This document shows positions 1 through 7,945 of a stretch of DNA of 64,000 bases, piece after piece. Origin of the DNA: Anaerocolumna sp. AGMB13020 (GTDB lineage Bacteria; Bacillota; Clostridia; Lachnospirales; Lachnospiraceae); NCBI RefSeq assembly GCF_033100115.1, contig NZ_CP136910.1, positions 3,558,001-3,622,000 on the forward strand, written 5' to 3'. A program made the position numbers and the translations under genes. How positions within the stretch are numbered: position 1 is the stretch's first letter; each line of letters starts with the position of its first letter. The notes under the pieces are model-generated. The model was not told the origin of the DNA. It saw nothing but the letters and a program-made list of their open reading frames with translations, and did no database searches.

Positions 1-314
1 GTGTCAATCTTCATAGAAGGTACCTCGTTTCAATTCAGTTCATCATATAGAAAATGTAATTGATATAATCTGTAATTCTCAATTTATTACCTGAATATAT
101 AATGATTGTAGCGTATGCTAGTTCGTTTATCAATGAAAACCGCAATATTTTCCCTATATATCGCAGAATATTAAAGGTTTTTCTCTGATAAGCTGATAAA
201 CTGTTAATTAAGACGGAGAACTGAAGACGGAGCATATATGAAAAACACTGTACCATTATAGGAGCCAGGGAATAGCAGTTTTCAGACACGTCCAAAGGGA
301 AGGAGAAAGATAAA
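1..314. other. Intergenic start of window, no supported gene
   Basis: I see no convincing gene here. A minus-strand open frame (35-295) has no homology I recognise and looks like chance in AT-rich DNA. The last bases hold the ribosome binding site (aaggagaaag) of the permease gene that follows. Confidence 0.5.
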
Positions 315-1043
315 ATGGATTATTGGATGATTATAGCGGTATTATGTGCGTATGTTGTTAAAGGACTTTGTGCCTTTGCCAATACCTTGGTATTCAGTAC
401 CATACTTAGCTTTAGAACAAGTAATTTAAATATTACGCCGATTGAATTGATTGTAGGATATCCTGCAAATGCAATTATAGCCTGGAAGGAAAAGAAGTCT
501 CTTCAATGGAAAATCTGGATACCGCTTTCCGTCCTTGTAATCGCAGGAAGTATACCTGGGGCGTTATTGTTAAAAAATGCAGACAATAGAATCATTAAGA
601 TTTTTTTTGGCATTGCGGTAGCAGCCATTGGTGTGGAGATGTTTTTTCGTGAGAGCCGGCAGGTAAAGAAGAAGTCTTCACCATTTGTTTTGTGGATAAT
701 AGGTGCTGTTTCGGGACTTCTGTGTGGATTGTTCGGTATCGGCGCCTTACTGGCCGCATATGTTGGACGGACAGCAGATAATAACCAATCTTTTCGAGGA
801 AATCTCTGTATGGTGTTTTTGGTGGAGAATACCTTTAGAATTCTATTGTATCTGGCAGCAGGAATTATAACCCCCGGCATAATGAAAACGTCTGTTTTTC
901 TGCTGCCCTTTATGCTGATCGGACTGGGAATTGGCAATTACCTGGCCCGTATCCTGGATGAAAGGAAAGTGAAAAAGGTGGTTATCCTTTCTCTGATAAT
1001 ATCAGGTGTCTGGTTAGTGCTAAAGAATATAAGCTGGCTGTGA
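315..1043 (+). CDS. TauE/SafE (TSUP) family membrane permease
   Basis: This is a 242-residue, almost wholly hydrophobic protein with about seven to eight predicted membrane segments. The two-half organisation and glycine-rich loops (for example residues 130-145, SGLLCGLFGIGALLAAYVG) match the TSUP/TauE-SafE family. Members export or import sulfite, organosulfonates or related organic anions, but the substrate cannot be told from sequence. The ATG at 315 has an aaggagaaag ribosome binding site at good spacing. The gene stands alone, with about 300 bp on either side before the next gene. Family assignment is fairly safe and function is unknown. Confidence 0.8.
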   Translation: MDYWMIIAVLCAYVVKGLCAFANTLVFSTILSFRTSNLNITPIELIVGYPANAIIAWKEKKSLQWKIWIPLSVLVIAGSIPGALLLKNADNRIIKIFFGIAVAAIGVEMFFRESRQVKKKSSPFVLWIIGAVSGLLCGLFGIGALLAAYVGRTADNNQSFRGNLCMVFLVENTFRILLYLAAGIITPGIMKTSVFLLPFMLIGLGIGNYLARILDERKVKKVVILSLIISGVWLVLKNISWL

Positions 1044-1060
1044 TTCAATTGTACTCCAGA

Positions 1061-1135
1061 AGCTGAGATTCATGTGTAATACTACAGCTATGATTCATGT
1101 GTAATACTGCAGCTATGATTCATGTGTAATACTGT
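1061..1135. repeat. Three tandem 25-bp repeats after the permease gene
   Basis: Three consecutive 25-bp copies (1061-1085, 1086-1110, 1111-1135) share the core gattcatgtgtaatact and differ at only a few positions. They begin 18 bp after the permease stop codon. No coding role is apparent. Confidence 0.85.
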
Positions 1136-1167
1136 GGCTGTAATTTTTATTGTAAATCTCAAAAGAT

Positions 1168-1197
1168 TTGACAGATTTCCCGTTTATGTGATATGAT
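1168..1197 (+). promoter_or_regulatory. Sigma-A type promoter for the DUF2798 leader
   Basis: TTGACA (1168-1173) and TATGAT (1192-1197) are separated by 18 bp. Transcription would start near 1204, about 50 nt before an intrinsic terminator that lies upstream of the gene. The promoter therefore drives an attenuator-like leader. Confidence 0.65.
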
Positions 1198-1250
1198 TAA
1201 TATAACTGATTTAGAGATATTGTATTAAAGATGCAAATGGTAGTGAAGAT

Positions 1251-1286
1251 ATGATAACAGCAAGTGTCATTCGTAGCGAAAGTTAG
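1251..1286 (+). CDS. Candidate leader peptide MITASVIRSES
   Basis: An 11-residue frame starts at ATG 1251. It overlaps by an ATGA the stop of an even shorter upstream frame (1231-1254, MQMVVKI), the usual layout for translational coupling. The 5' arm of the terminator at 1256-1309 lies inside this frame, so a ribosome on it would block terminator folding. The ribosome binding site is weak (agtgaag), so translation is unproven. Confidence 0.3.
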   Translation: MITASVIRSES

Positions 1287-1309
1287 GAAGGATACCTGCT
1301 GTTTTTTTT
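1256..1309 (+). terminator. Intrinsic terminator within the DUF2798 leader (candidate attenuator)
   Basis: The arms aacagcaagtgtc (1256-1268) and gatacctgctgtt (1291-1303) form a 13-bp stem including two G-U pairs, followed by a run of T to 1309. It sits between a good promoter and the next gene rather than after a gene. That position suggests conditional read-through. Confidence 0.65.
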
Positions 1310-1351
1310 GCGTTCAAATCAGTTTAAAAACATATTAAGAGAGGTAGCGAT

Positions 1352-1834
1352 ATGCCGCAGAACAAGAGAGAAAGTATGATTTTTACAGTAATGATGTGTT
1401 TTTTTATGGTGCTTTGGATGAGCATCTATAATGTTTCCCTTCACATGAAGGGGTTGTCCCTGACAAGTGTAAAAGAAGCCTGGACGGGGTTTCCTATTGC
1501 CTTTATAGTCGCCTTATGCTGTGACGTATTTATCGTTTCGGGGGCTGCCAAAGGATTTGCCTTCCGTTATCTGCTCAAAGCAGAAAGCAGCAATATACAA
1601 AAGGCCATAACAGTGTCCTGTTGTATGGTAATACCTATGGTTATTATCATGTCTTTATATGGGGCTTTTGAAGCTTGTTTTCAATCGGGGGCATGGAAGC
1701 AGCTTCCGGTTATCTGGATGTTCAATATCCCAAAGAATCTTATAATGGCACTTCCCCTTCAGTTATTACTGGCAGGTCCTATAATCAGAAGACTTTTTAG
1801 AAAAGCATTTCCTGTAGGGAAGGTACTGGATTAA
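1352..1834 (+). CDS. DUF2798-like small membrane protein
   Basis: This 160-residue protein has four hydrophobic stretches (about residues 10-30, 45-65, 85-110, 125-150). It has the two-repeat layout of DUF2798 proteins, which are short integral membrane proteins of unknown function often linked to HTH regulators. The start has a gagaggtag ribosome binding site. A promoter and terminator upstream suggest transcription attenuation. The gene converges with the HxlR-family regulator that follows on the other strand. Confidence 0.65.
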   Translation: MPQNKRESMIFTVMMCFFMVLWMSIYNVSLHMKGLSLTSVKEAWTGFPIAFIVALCCDVFIVSGAAKGFAFRYLLKAESSNIQKAITVSCCMVIPMVIIMSLYGAFEACFQSGAWKQLPVIWMFNIPKNLIMALPLQLLLAGPIIRRLFRKAFPVGKVLD

Positions 1835-1853
1835 ACATTGGTATTCAGGGGGA

Positions 1854-2201
1854 TTAAGGGAGGATATTCTGGCAAACATTCTCCTTTAAGTTTTCCTTCC
1901 CCCAATTGCACATTTCTGACAGGACAGGCATAAGTGACAGGCCTTTTTCAGTTAAGGTATATTCCACTTTAGGAGGAATCTGCTGGTACTCTGTCCGTAT
2001 GATGATATCGTCCTTTTCCAGTTCCTTCAGCTGAGTGCTGAGCATCTTGTGGGTAATTCCCTTAATGGAGCTCATGAGCTCGCCGTATCTTAACACTTCA
2101 CTTTTCCATAACCAGAACATTATAATAATTTTCCATTTCCCGCCTATGATGGACAGGGTATATTCAATGGGCCTGGAGCATACTTCAACTTTTTTGGGCA
2201 T
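1854..2201 (-). CDS. HxlR-family winged-helix transcriptional regulator
   Basis: This 115-residue protein has the HxlR hallmark near the N-terminus: a Cys (residue 8) followed by a Pro-Ile-x-x-x-Leu-x-x-Ile-Gly-Gly-Lys-Trp motif (residues 12-23). The winged helix and its wing (PPKVEYTLTEKG) lie around residues 75-90. HxlR proteins sense redox or reactive electrophiles, often through the N-terminal cysteine, and commonly regulate a divergent oxidoreductase gene. That matches the flavin reductase-like gene starting 177 bp away in the opposite direction. A near-palindrome (aagtgcatactt, 2234-2245) in the gap is a candidate operator. Confidence 0.88.
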   Translation of the reverse strand: MPKKVEVCSRPIEYTLSIIGGKWKIIIMFWLWKSEVLRYGELMSSIKGITHKMLSTQLKELEKDDIIIRTEYQQIPPKVEYTLTEKGLSLMPVLSEMCNWGKENLKENVCQNILP

Positions 2202-2377
2202 GTCTTGCTTCCTTTCGGGGAGTATTATTTAAAAAGTGCATACTTTTACTTTATATCGAAATATATTATACTATTTTAACATACAATGCAAATAGGTTTC
2301 TGTAGGCAGAAAGATGGTAACGTAAAAATAAAAGTCAGAATCGTATACGTGCAAGAGTGCGAAGACAGGAGTGAAGA

Positions 2378-2878
2378 ATGAAAGAATTAGGAGCAGAAGA
2401 ATTTAACAAGAATCCGTTTCAATTGATCGGAAGGGAATGGATGTTAGTAACCGCCAAAAAAGGGGATAAGATGAATACCATGACAGCCGCCTGGGGTGGT
2501 TTGGGTATAATGTGGGATAAAAACGTTGCTTTTATCGTAATAAGGCCCAGCCGTTATACGAAAGAATTTATTGATAGTGCAGATACCCTTTCTCTTACGT
2601 TTTATGATAAAGAGTATAAAAAACAACTGGCTTACTTAGGAAGCGTTTCCGGAAGAGATGAAGATAAAATATCAAAATCCAATTTTACAGTGGTGTACGA
2701 GGGAGAGACACCCTACTTTAAGGAAGCAAACCTGGCAATTATCTGCAAAAAGCTGTTTCGTCAGGAATTTACTCCGGACTCTTTTGTTGAAAACGGACTT
2801 GCGGAGAAATACTACCCAGGGAAAGATTATCATACTCTGTATATTGCAGAGATAGAGAAGTTCCTGGTAAGTGAATAA
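2378..2878 (+). CDS. Flavin reductase-like (FMN-binding split barrel) protein
   Basis: The 166-residue protein matches the flavin reductase-like domain. It has the N-terminal motif around residues 25-45 (VTAKKGDKMNTMTAAWGG) and a conserved Arg-Pro-x-Arg-Tyr-Thr segment that contacts FMN. Such proteins bind FMN and reduce flavins or small substrates with NAD(P)H. The gene is divergent from an HxlR-family regulator, which probably controls it. The start has ggagtgaag at good spacing, and an intrinsic terminator follows 34 bp after the stop, so this is a single-gene transcript. Confidence 0.85.
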   Translation: MKELGAEEFNKNPFQLIGREWMLVTAKKGDKMNTMTAAWGGLGIMWDKNVAFIVIRPSRYTKEFIDSADTLSLTFYDKEYKKQLAYLGSVSGRDEDKISKSNFTVVYEGETPYFKEANLAIICKKLFRQEFTPDSFVENGLAEKYYPGKDYHTLYIAEIEKFLVSE

Positions 2879-2912
2879 CATCATTGTGCTGGAATATTAA
2901 AGGAGTGCATCC

Positions 2913-2945
2913 GGACCCCTGTCTTAGCTGACAGAGGTCCTTTCT
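2913..2945 (+). terminator. Terminator of the flavin reductase gene
   Basis: The arms ggacccctgtc and gacagaggtcc form an 11-bp stem with a short loop, followed by tttct. It is placed directly after the stop codon region. Confidence 0.8.
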
Positions 2946-3167
2946 ATTTGTTGTAGTGAAAAATATTGAAAAATAATTCGAAAAGAATGTCGAAGAAGGA
3001 ATATCTTATAAATTATCTTAAGAAAAAATTTTAGTATTGATAGTAAAAAAGGGTATCTTTAACAAAAACATATTGATATAATACAACTAACTATATTGTT
3101 TTGTATGCTAAATAAAAGGGTTGAAAAAGAGTCCAACTGTTCCTATTTTTGGCCGAAGGAGTTAGGT

Positions 3168-4226
3168 ATGAGAAAGTATTATATTGATAATATTCGTATC
3201 CTGTGTATTCTGCTGTTGTTTCCGTATCATACAGCGATGATATTTAATAACTATGGTGAAAGCTGGTATATACACAGCAGGGGATCAGAGGCTGCCAGTT
3301 TATTTCTTATAGCGGTATACCCCTGGTGGATGGCACTCTTATTTGCCATGGCAGGAATGTCTGCGGTATATGCACTGAACAAAAGAACAGCCAAAGAATA
3401 TCTTAATGAAAGAATACATAAGCTTTTAATCCCAACGATAGCGGCGATACTTTTACTGGTACCGGTGCAAACCTACATAGCAAATCGAACCTTTAACGGG
3501 TACAGCGGAAATTATTTTGAGCACCTTAGGTTTTTCTTTCGTTTGACTGATTGGAGCGGATACGATGGGCATTTTACAACAGGGCAGCTTTGGTTTACCC
3601 TCTATCTCTATCTATATTCCTATTGTTTTCTATCTCTTATGGTATGGTACTCAAAAAGGGATAAGAAGCTTAAGGGGGAGAAGTTCACCTTAATAAAGCT
3701 TATTCCTATGTTCATACTGATTGCGCTGGTAACACCTGTTTTGAATATTGGGGGTAAGAGTATCAGTGAATTTGCCGCTTATTTTTTATTGGGATACTTT
3801 GTTCTTAGTATGGAAGAGGTTCAGGAAAGACTTAAGAAGTATAGTGTTTTACTGGCGGTATTCTGGGTAGCTCTTATACTCTGGCGCTGCATCATGTACC
3901 AAAAGGGATTAGGAGAAGGGCTGTGGTGGGAGCTTGAACAGAGGCTTCTTGCCTGGGTGGGAATACTGGCCGTCTTGGGTATTGGAAGGCGTTATCTGGA
4001 GTTTAATAATAAGTTTACTTCCTACTTTACACCGGCAGCTTTTCCGCTGTATATATTCCACCAATCCATTATTGTAATAATAGGTTATTTTACGATTAAT
4101 CGTATAGACGGGTTATTAACCCAATATGTTATTATATGTCTGGCCTCCTTTGGGTTAACGATAGCACTGTATGAGTTATGTAGACGGATAAGGGTCACCA
4201 GATTTCTATTTGGAATAAAGAAATAA
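3168..4226 (+). CDS. Acyltransferase 3 family membrane protein
   Basis: The 352-residue protein is polytopic. It has the acyltransferase-3 N-terminal pattern RKYYIDNIRI...LLFPYHTAMIF, including the conserved His in the first membrane helix. Members transfer acyl groups to extracellular or cell-envelope sugars. I chose ATG 3168 because gaaggagttaggt sits just upstream and the family normally starts a few residues before the first helix. The longer frame from 3096 adds 24 residues with no ribosome binding site. The substrate is unknown and the gene appears to stand alone. Confidence 0.8.
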   Translation: MRKYYIDNIRILCILLLFPYHTAMIFNNYGESWYIHSRGSEAASLFLIAVYPWWMALLFAMAGMSAVYALNKRTAKEYLNERIHKLLIPTIAAILLLVPVQTYIANRTFNGYSGNYFEHLRFFFRLTDWSGYDGHFTTGQLWFTLYLYLYSYCFLSLMVWYSKRDKKLKGEKFTLIKLIPMFILIALVTPVLNIGGKSISEFAAYFLLGYFVLSMEEVQERLKKYSVLLAVFWVALILWRCIMYQKGLGEGLWWELEQRLLAWVGILAVLGIGRRYLEFNNKFTSYFTPAAFPLYIFHQSIIVIIGYFTINRIDGLLTQYVIICLASFGLTIALYELCRRIRVTRFLFGIKK

Positions 4227-4251
4227 GCAGGAAGAAAAGAGGTAGCAGATT

Positions 4252-4335
4252 ATGCTGTGCCGATTGGTGATTGATATGAGCACATATCTCTGTACAAGGT
4301 CTGATGGGACGAAGCCTGTACAGAGTATTGGTTGA
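4252..4335 (+). CDS. Candidate 27-residue leader peptide ahead of the MFS efflux gene
   Basis: This frame begins MLCRLVID and ends KPVQSIG, with stop TGA at 4333-4335. It has a good ribosome binding site (aaagaggt, 8 nt before ATG). Its distal half encodes a very stable hairpin (4288-4325). The hairpin loop is complementary to a second segment (4371-4378) outside the frame. A leader frame embedded in switching hairpins before a drug-efflux-like gene is the normal architecture of ribosome-mediated attenuation. It ends 97 bp before the MFS start. Confidence 0.5.
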   Translation: MLCRLVIDMSTYLCTRSDGTKPVQSIG

Positions 4336-4386
4336 ATAGAATTGTTGTTTAAGCCAGCAGTAAACTAAGATTCGTCCCCATTGGGG
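4288..4386 (+). promoter_or_regulatory. Switching hairpins in the MFS leader
   Basis: Hairpin A pairs ctctgtacaagg (4288-4299) with cctgtacagag (4315-4325). Its loop holds gggacgaa (4306-4313), an exact complement of ttcgtccc (4371-4378). The latter can instead take part in a small hairpin of cccc (4376-4379) with gggg (4383-4386). A ribosome paused in the leader frame would open hairpin A and free the loop for the long-range pairing. No run of T follows, so control would more likely be at translation. Confidence 0.45.
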
Positions 4387-4393
4387 CTTGTAC

Positions 4394-4422
4394 TTATAAA
4401 ATACTATTAATATATTTTATAA
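4394..4422. promoter_or_regulatory. Perfect 10-bp inverted repeat abutting the MFS ribosome binding site
   Basis: ttataaaata (4394-4403) and tattttataa (4413-4422) are perfect inverted repeats. The right arm runs into the aaggag ribosome binding site (4421-4426). It could be an operator or an RNA hairpin that limits ribosome access. Confidence 0.5.
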
Positions 4423-4432
4423 GGAGATTCCA

Positions 4433-5728
4433 ATGGATAATAAAAGTTTTCGTAATTATATTGTATTTTGGTTAAGTCAATCCGTATCACAGTTAGGGAG
4501 TGCAATGACAGGATATGCACTGATTGTATGGGCTTATAAGCAGACGGGCTCAGTACTAACAGTATCATTGATGTCTTTTTGTTCCTTTGCACCTTATATT
4601 ATTGCCAGTTCTGTTACAGGACCGCTCATAGACAGGTATAAAAAGAAGACAATTATAGTGCTTTCTGATTTGGCAGCAGCGTTGAGCTCACTTGCTGTTC
4701 TGCTATTTTTGTTGCAGGGAAAGCTTAACTTAGGACACATATATGGTGTTAATATAATAATTGGGTGTATGAATTCATTGCAGTCACCAGCAGTCTCTGT
4801 AGCAGTGAATAACATGGTGCCAAAAGATAAATACAAACAGGTAAGCGGAATGGATTCCTTTTCCGGAAATCTGGTGGCGGTAACAGCGCCTATGCTGGCA
4901 GCTTTTGTATTATCTGTTCTGGGACTGGAAGGTGTTATCTTTATAGACTTAATCAGTTTTCTTTTTGCTGTTGCTGTCTTAATCTTTAAAGTTTCCATAA
5001 AGGAAGCAGGGGATAAGACAAAGGAGCAGAAAGAAGCTTATTTTTCTAGCCTTAAGAGTGGGTATTTATATCTAATGGAGAATAAGGGGCTTTTGTTTAT
5101 TATGATAAGCATTGCTTTCATGAATTTCTTTTCCAGACTGACTTATGAGAATGTACTGTCACCTATGCTTCTTGCCAGAAGCGGAGGTGGTGATATTGCT
5201 TTTGGCATAGTAAGCGCTGTACTTGGTATAGGCGGTTTAATAGGCGGGATTCTGGTATCTGCCGGTAAAACATTTAAAAGTAATCTGAAAATGATCTATT
5301 ATTCGGCAGCTTTTAGTTTCCTGTTAGGGGACCTTTTGATGGGACTTGGGAGAAATGTTTATTTATGGGTAATTGCTGGGTTGGCTGCCAGTATACCAAT
5401 CCCCTTTATTAGTGCTGGACAGCGTATCCTTATGTATGAAAAAATACCAAAGGAGATGCTTGGCAGGATATTCGCAGTACGTAATGCCATTCAATACTCG
5501 ACGATACCTTTGGGCATATTGCTTGGAGGAGTACTGGCAGACTTTGTGTTTGAACCATTTATGAGTTCTGGAAATTTGCTTGCAGCTTTTCTTGGCAGTC
5601 TGGTAGGAAAGGGTAAAGGCAGCGGAATGGCAGTAATGTTTCTGATAACAGGTATATTGGGTACAGTATCAACTCTGATAGGATATCACAGTAAAGAAGT
5701 TCAAAGTATGAAAAATAAAGAAAAATAG
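4433..5728 (+). CDS. MFS transporter, macrolide-efflux-like
   Basis: The 431-residue protein has about twelve membrane segments. It carries the typical MFS loop 2-3 motif (GPLIDRYKKKTIIVLSD, residues about 62-78) and a C-terminal-half repeat. The N-terminus (NYIVFWLSQSVSQLGSAMTGYALIVWAY) resembles the MFS_3/Mef-type efflux pumps that export macrolides or other drugs with proton exchange. Substrate is inferred only. It has a strong aaggag ribosome binding site. An attenuator-like leader upstream supports induction by a ribosome-targeting compound. The NUDIX gene follows after 36 bp and may be cotranscribed. Confidence 0.82.
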   Translation: MDNKSFRNYIVFWLSQSVSQLGSAMTGYALIVWAYKQTGSVLTVSLMSFCSFAPYIIASSVTGPLIDRYKKKTIIVLSDLAAALSSLAVLLFLLQGKLNLGHIYGVNIIIGCMNSLQSPAVSVAVNNMVPKDKYKQVSGMDSFSGNLVAVTAPMLAAFVLSVLGLEGVIFIDLISFLFAVAVLIFKVSIKEAGDKTKEQKEAYFSSLKSGYLYLMENKGLLFIMISIAFMNFFSRLTYENVLSPMLLARSGGGDIAFGIVSAVLGIGGLIGGILVSAGKTFKSNLKMIYYSAAFSFLLGDLLMGLGRNVYLWVIAGLAASIPIPFISAGQRILMYEKIPKEMLGRIFAVRNAIQYSTIPLGILLGGVLADFVFEPFMSSGNLLAAFLGSLVGKGKGSGMAVMFLITGILGTVSTLIGYHSKEVQSMKNKEK

Positions 5729-5764
5729 CCTACACAGTAGTTTTTGGGAGGGAGAATGGCCTAG

Positions 5765-6220
5765 ATGATAGAAGTGAAATTTTATGATGAAATAGCGGAC
5801 GAGAAATTAAAGTTTGCAGTTATCCTGACGAAGACAAAAGGGAAATGGGTATTTTGCAAACATAAGGAACGCATTACCTATGAAATTCCAGGAGGGCGAA
5901 GAGAACCTGGAGAGAGTATCCTTCATACAGCTATGAGAGAGTTGTATGAAGAGACAGGAGCTCTTTTATTTGACATTACCCCTGTCTGCGTTTATTCTGT
6001 TGTAAGAAATGAGGAGATGAAAGCCGATGACACAGACAGCAAAGCAGAGGCGGATGAAAGCTTTGGCATGCTCTATTTTGCTGATATTGAGGAATTTGAG
6101 GGTGAGCTCCATAATGAAATTGAATCCATCTTAATTACCGAGGAAATGCCAACTAATTGGACATATCCACTTATTCAGCCAATATTATTGGAATATGCGA
6201 AACAAGCTGGATTTTTCTAA
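5765..6220 (+). CDS. NUDIX hydrolase
   Basis: The 151-residue protein carries a complete Nudix box at residues 44-66 (G-x5-E-x7-R-E-L-x-E-E-x-G). The box binds divalent metal and hydrolyses nucleoside-diphosphate-linked compounds. Substrate cannot be told. The frame opens at ATG 5765, with gggagggagaatgg upstream. It lies 36 bp after the MFS pump and 48 bp before a HAD hydrolase, so the three may form one transcript. Length is normal for a small stand-alone NUDIX enzyme. Confidence 0.85.
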   Translation: MIEVKFYDEIADEKLKFAVILTKTKGKWVFCKHKERITYEIPGGRREPGESILHTAMRELYEETGALLFDITPVCVYSVVRNEEMKADDTDSKAEADESFGMLYFADIEEFEGELHNEIESILITEEMPTNWTYPLIQPILLEYAKQAGFF

Positions 6221-6268
6221 TAAAATAATAAATGTTCTTTAAAATTAATAATTAGCAGGAGGCTTAGA

Positions 6269-6994
6269 ATGTATCAGAAGCCGGAAATGATATTATTTGA
6301 CTACGGACAGACATTAGCAAGAGAAGAGAAGTTTAACCCGGTAAGGGGGACTCAGGCGATGTTAAAGCATGTAAAGAGTAATCCCAATGGTGTTACTGCT
6401 CTTCAAATACAGGAACTGGCAGATACATTAATCGAAGAAATTGCAAGTACGCTCCTTGGGGATAGCAGAAGCAGAAATCTTCTGGAAGTAAGCAATCATG
6501 TATTTCACCGTTATCTGTATGAATATTTTGGGGTGGAATTTGCAGAAAGCCCAGAGGTAATGGAACGTATTTTCTGGGATAATGCAGCAACGGGAAGGCC
6601 TACAGAGAATATTGAGAAGCTGCTGCTGCATTTGCAACAGATAGGAATACGTACCGGAGTCATAAGCAATATTACTTTCAGTACGGATACCCTTACAAAC
6701 AGGATCAATGAACTCCTTCCGGATAATCATTTCGAATTTATTCTGGCCTCCAGCGACTATATATTTCGTAAACCTCACGGGAGGATCTTTGAAATGGCTC
6801 TTGCGAAGGCAAAACTTTCAGCGGAGCAGATATGGTTTTGCGGAGATAATCCCATATGTGACATAGAAGGAGCTTATAAAGCGGGGATGAAACCTGTCTG
6901 GTATACGGCCTGTATATTCGAGGATATGGAAGTAGCTCCAGGTATACCTTATCTTAAAATTGATGATTGGGAAGAATTAATACATATGTTATAA
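6269..6994 (+). CDS. HAD-family hydrolase
   Basis: The 241-residue protein shows the HAD motifs. Motif I is at residues 11-15 (DYGQT), a variant in which the usual second Asp is Gly. Motif II is the Ser in VISN (about residue 132). Motif III is the Lys in RKPHGRIF, and motif IV is CGDNPICD. The second Asp normally acts as general acid, so its replacement is worth noting, although some HAD phosphatase subfamilies have DxGxT. Substrate is unknown. It has an aggaggc ribosome binding site. Confidence 0.82.
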   Translation: MYQKPEMILFDYGQTLAREEKFNPVRGTQAMLKHVKSNPNGVTALQIQELADTLIEEIASTLLGDSRSRNLLEVSNHVFHRYLYEYFGVEFAESPEVMERIFWDNAATGRPTENIEKLLLHLQQIGIRTGVISNITFSTDTLTNRINELLPDNHFEFILASSDYIFRKPHGRIFEMALAKAKLSAEQIWFCGDNPICDIEGAYKAGMKPVWYTACIFEDMEVAPGIPYLKIDDWEELIHML

Positions 6995-7108
6995 TAGAAG
7001 AGGTTGCGGCGTTAGGAATTGACCTGTACTGTTTTCAACAGGATAATAATGCTGCAACCTAAGCTATTCGAAGTATTGCTGCCATGGGTGGCTGAAGGTG
7101 AGGAATAT

Positions 7109-7774
7109 ATGAAGAGACAATGTAGTCTAGATGAAATATCAGACGGTAAATTATACAGTGCCAACGATTTGGTGGAAGCCAGCTGCAACGGATGTCATGG
7201 AAGGGCTTCCTGCTGTCACGGCATGGGGAATTCCATTATTCTGGATCCTTATGATACCTATAGGCTGACAACCGGCCTTAATCTGTCCTTTGAACAATTA
7301 CTGGCAGGTAAGCTTGAACTGAATGTGGTGGATGGAATCATACTTCCCAATCTTAAAATGATAGGCGCCAAAGAGCAATGTTCGTTCCTGGATGAGAGAG
7401 GAAAGTGCAGTATCCATAACTTCAGATCCGGAATATGCAGAATATTTCCCCTTGGAAGGGTTTATGAGAACAACAGCTTTCAGTATTTTCTTCAGACCGG
7501 AGAGTGCAGAAACAGCAGCAAGACTCAGGTGAAGATAAGCAAATGGATAGCCACAGAGGATTTAGAGAGAAATGAGAAATTTCTTATAAGCTGGCATTAT
7601 TTTATTAATACTGCAGAAACAGCAGTAAAGAAGGCAGCAGATGAGAAGAGAATCAAAGAAATCAACATGCTTATACTGAATCTCTTTTATCTTATGAAAT
7701 ATGAGAAGGATATAGATTTTTATCAGCAATTTGAAGCAAGGCTTTCAAAGGCAAAGGAACTCCTTGGAATATAA
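7109..7774 (+). CDS. YkgJ-type cysteine-cluster (putative zinc/iron chelatase) protein
   Basis: The 221-residue protein has a cysteine cluster at residues 26-36 (C-x2-C-x5-CC). A second set around residues 90-110 has the family pattern C-x-F-L-x5-K-C-x-I-H-x6-G-I-C-R-x-F-P. This is the YkgJ/CxxCxxCC family, whose members probably bind a metal cluster; the reaction is unknown. I chose ATG 7109 (ggtgagga upstream) because family members begin close to the MKR..SL.EISDGKLY segment. The frame is open to a TTG at 7019, which would add 30 unusual residues. Confidence 0.78.
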   Translation: MKRQCSLDEISDGKLYSANDLVEASCNGCHGRASCCHGMGNSIILDPYDTYRLTTGLNLSFEQLLAGKLELNVVDGIILPNLKMIGAKEQCSFLDERGKCSIHNFRSGICRIFPLGRVYENNSFQYFLQTGECRNSSKTQVKISKWIATEDLERNEKFLISWHYFINTAETAVKKAADEKRIKEINMLILNLFYLMKYEKDIDFYQQFEARLSKAKELLGI

Positions 7775-7945
7775 TATCAATACAGTAGAGCTATAAGAGC
7801 CCTCCGGTTATTTAACAGTTATAGAAAATATGGCAGACTTGTATTGAGATATAATGTGCCCTTGGGATAAATAGAACGGGATTGGAGTAAATGAAATAAT
7901 TATTATAGAGTTTATTGCATACAGGTCATAAAGGAGTAGTAGGAC

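Noticed and set aside
35..295. Minus-strand 86-codon frame at the window start
   Set aside because: No recognisable domain and no clear ribosome binding site; likely chance in AT-rich DNA.
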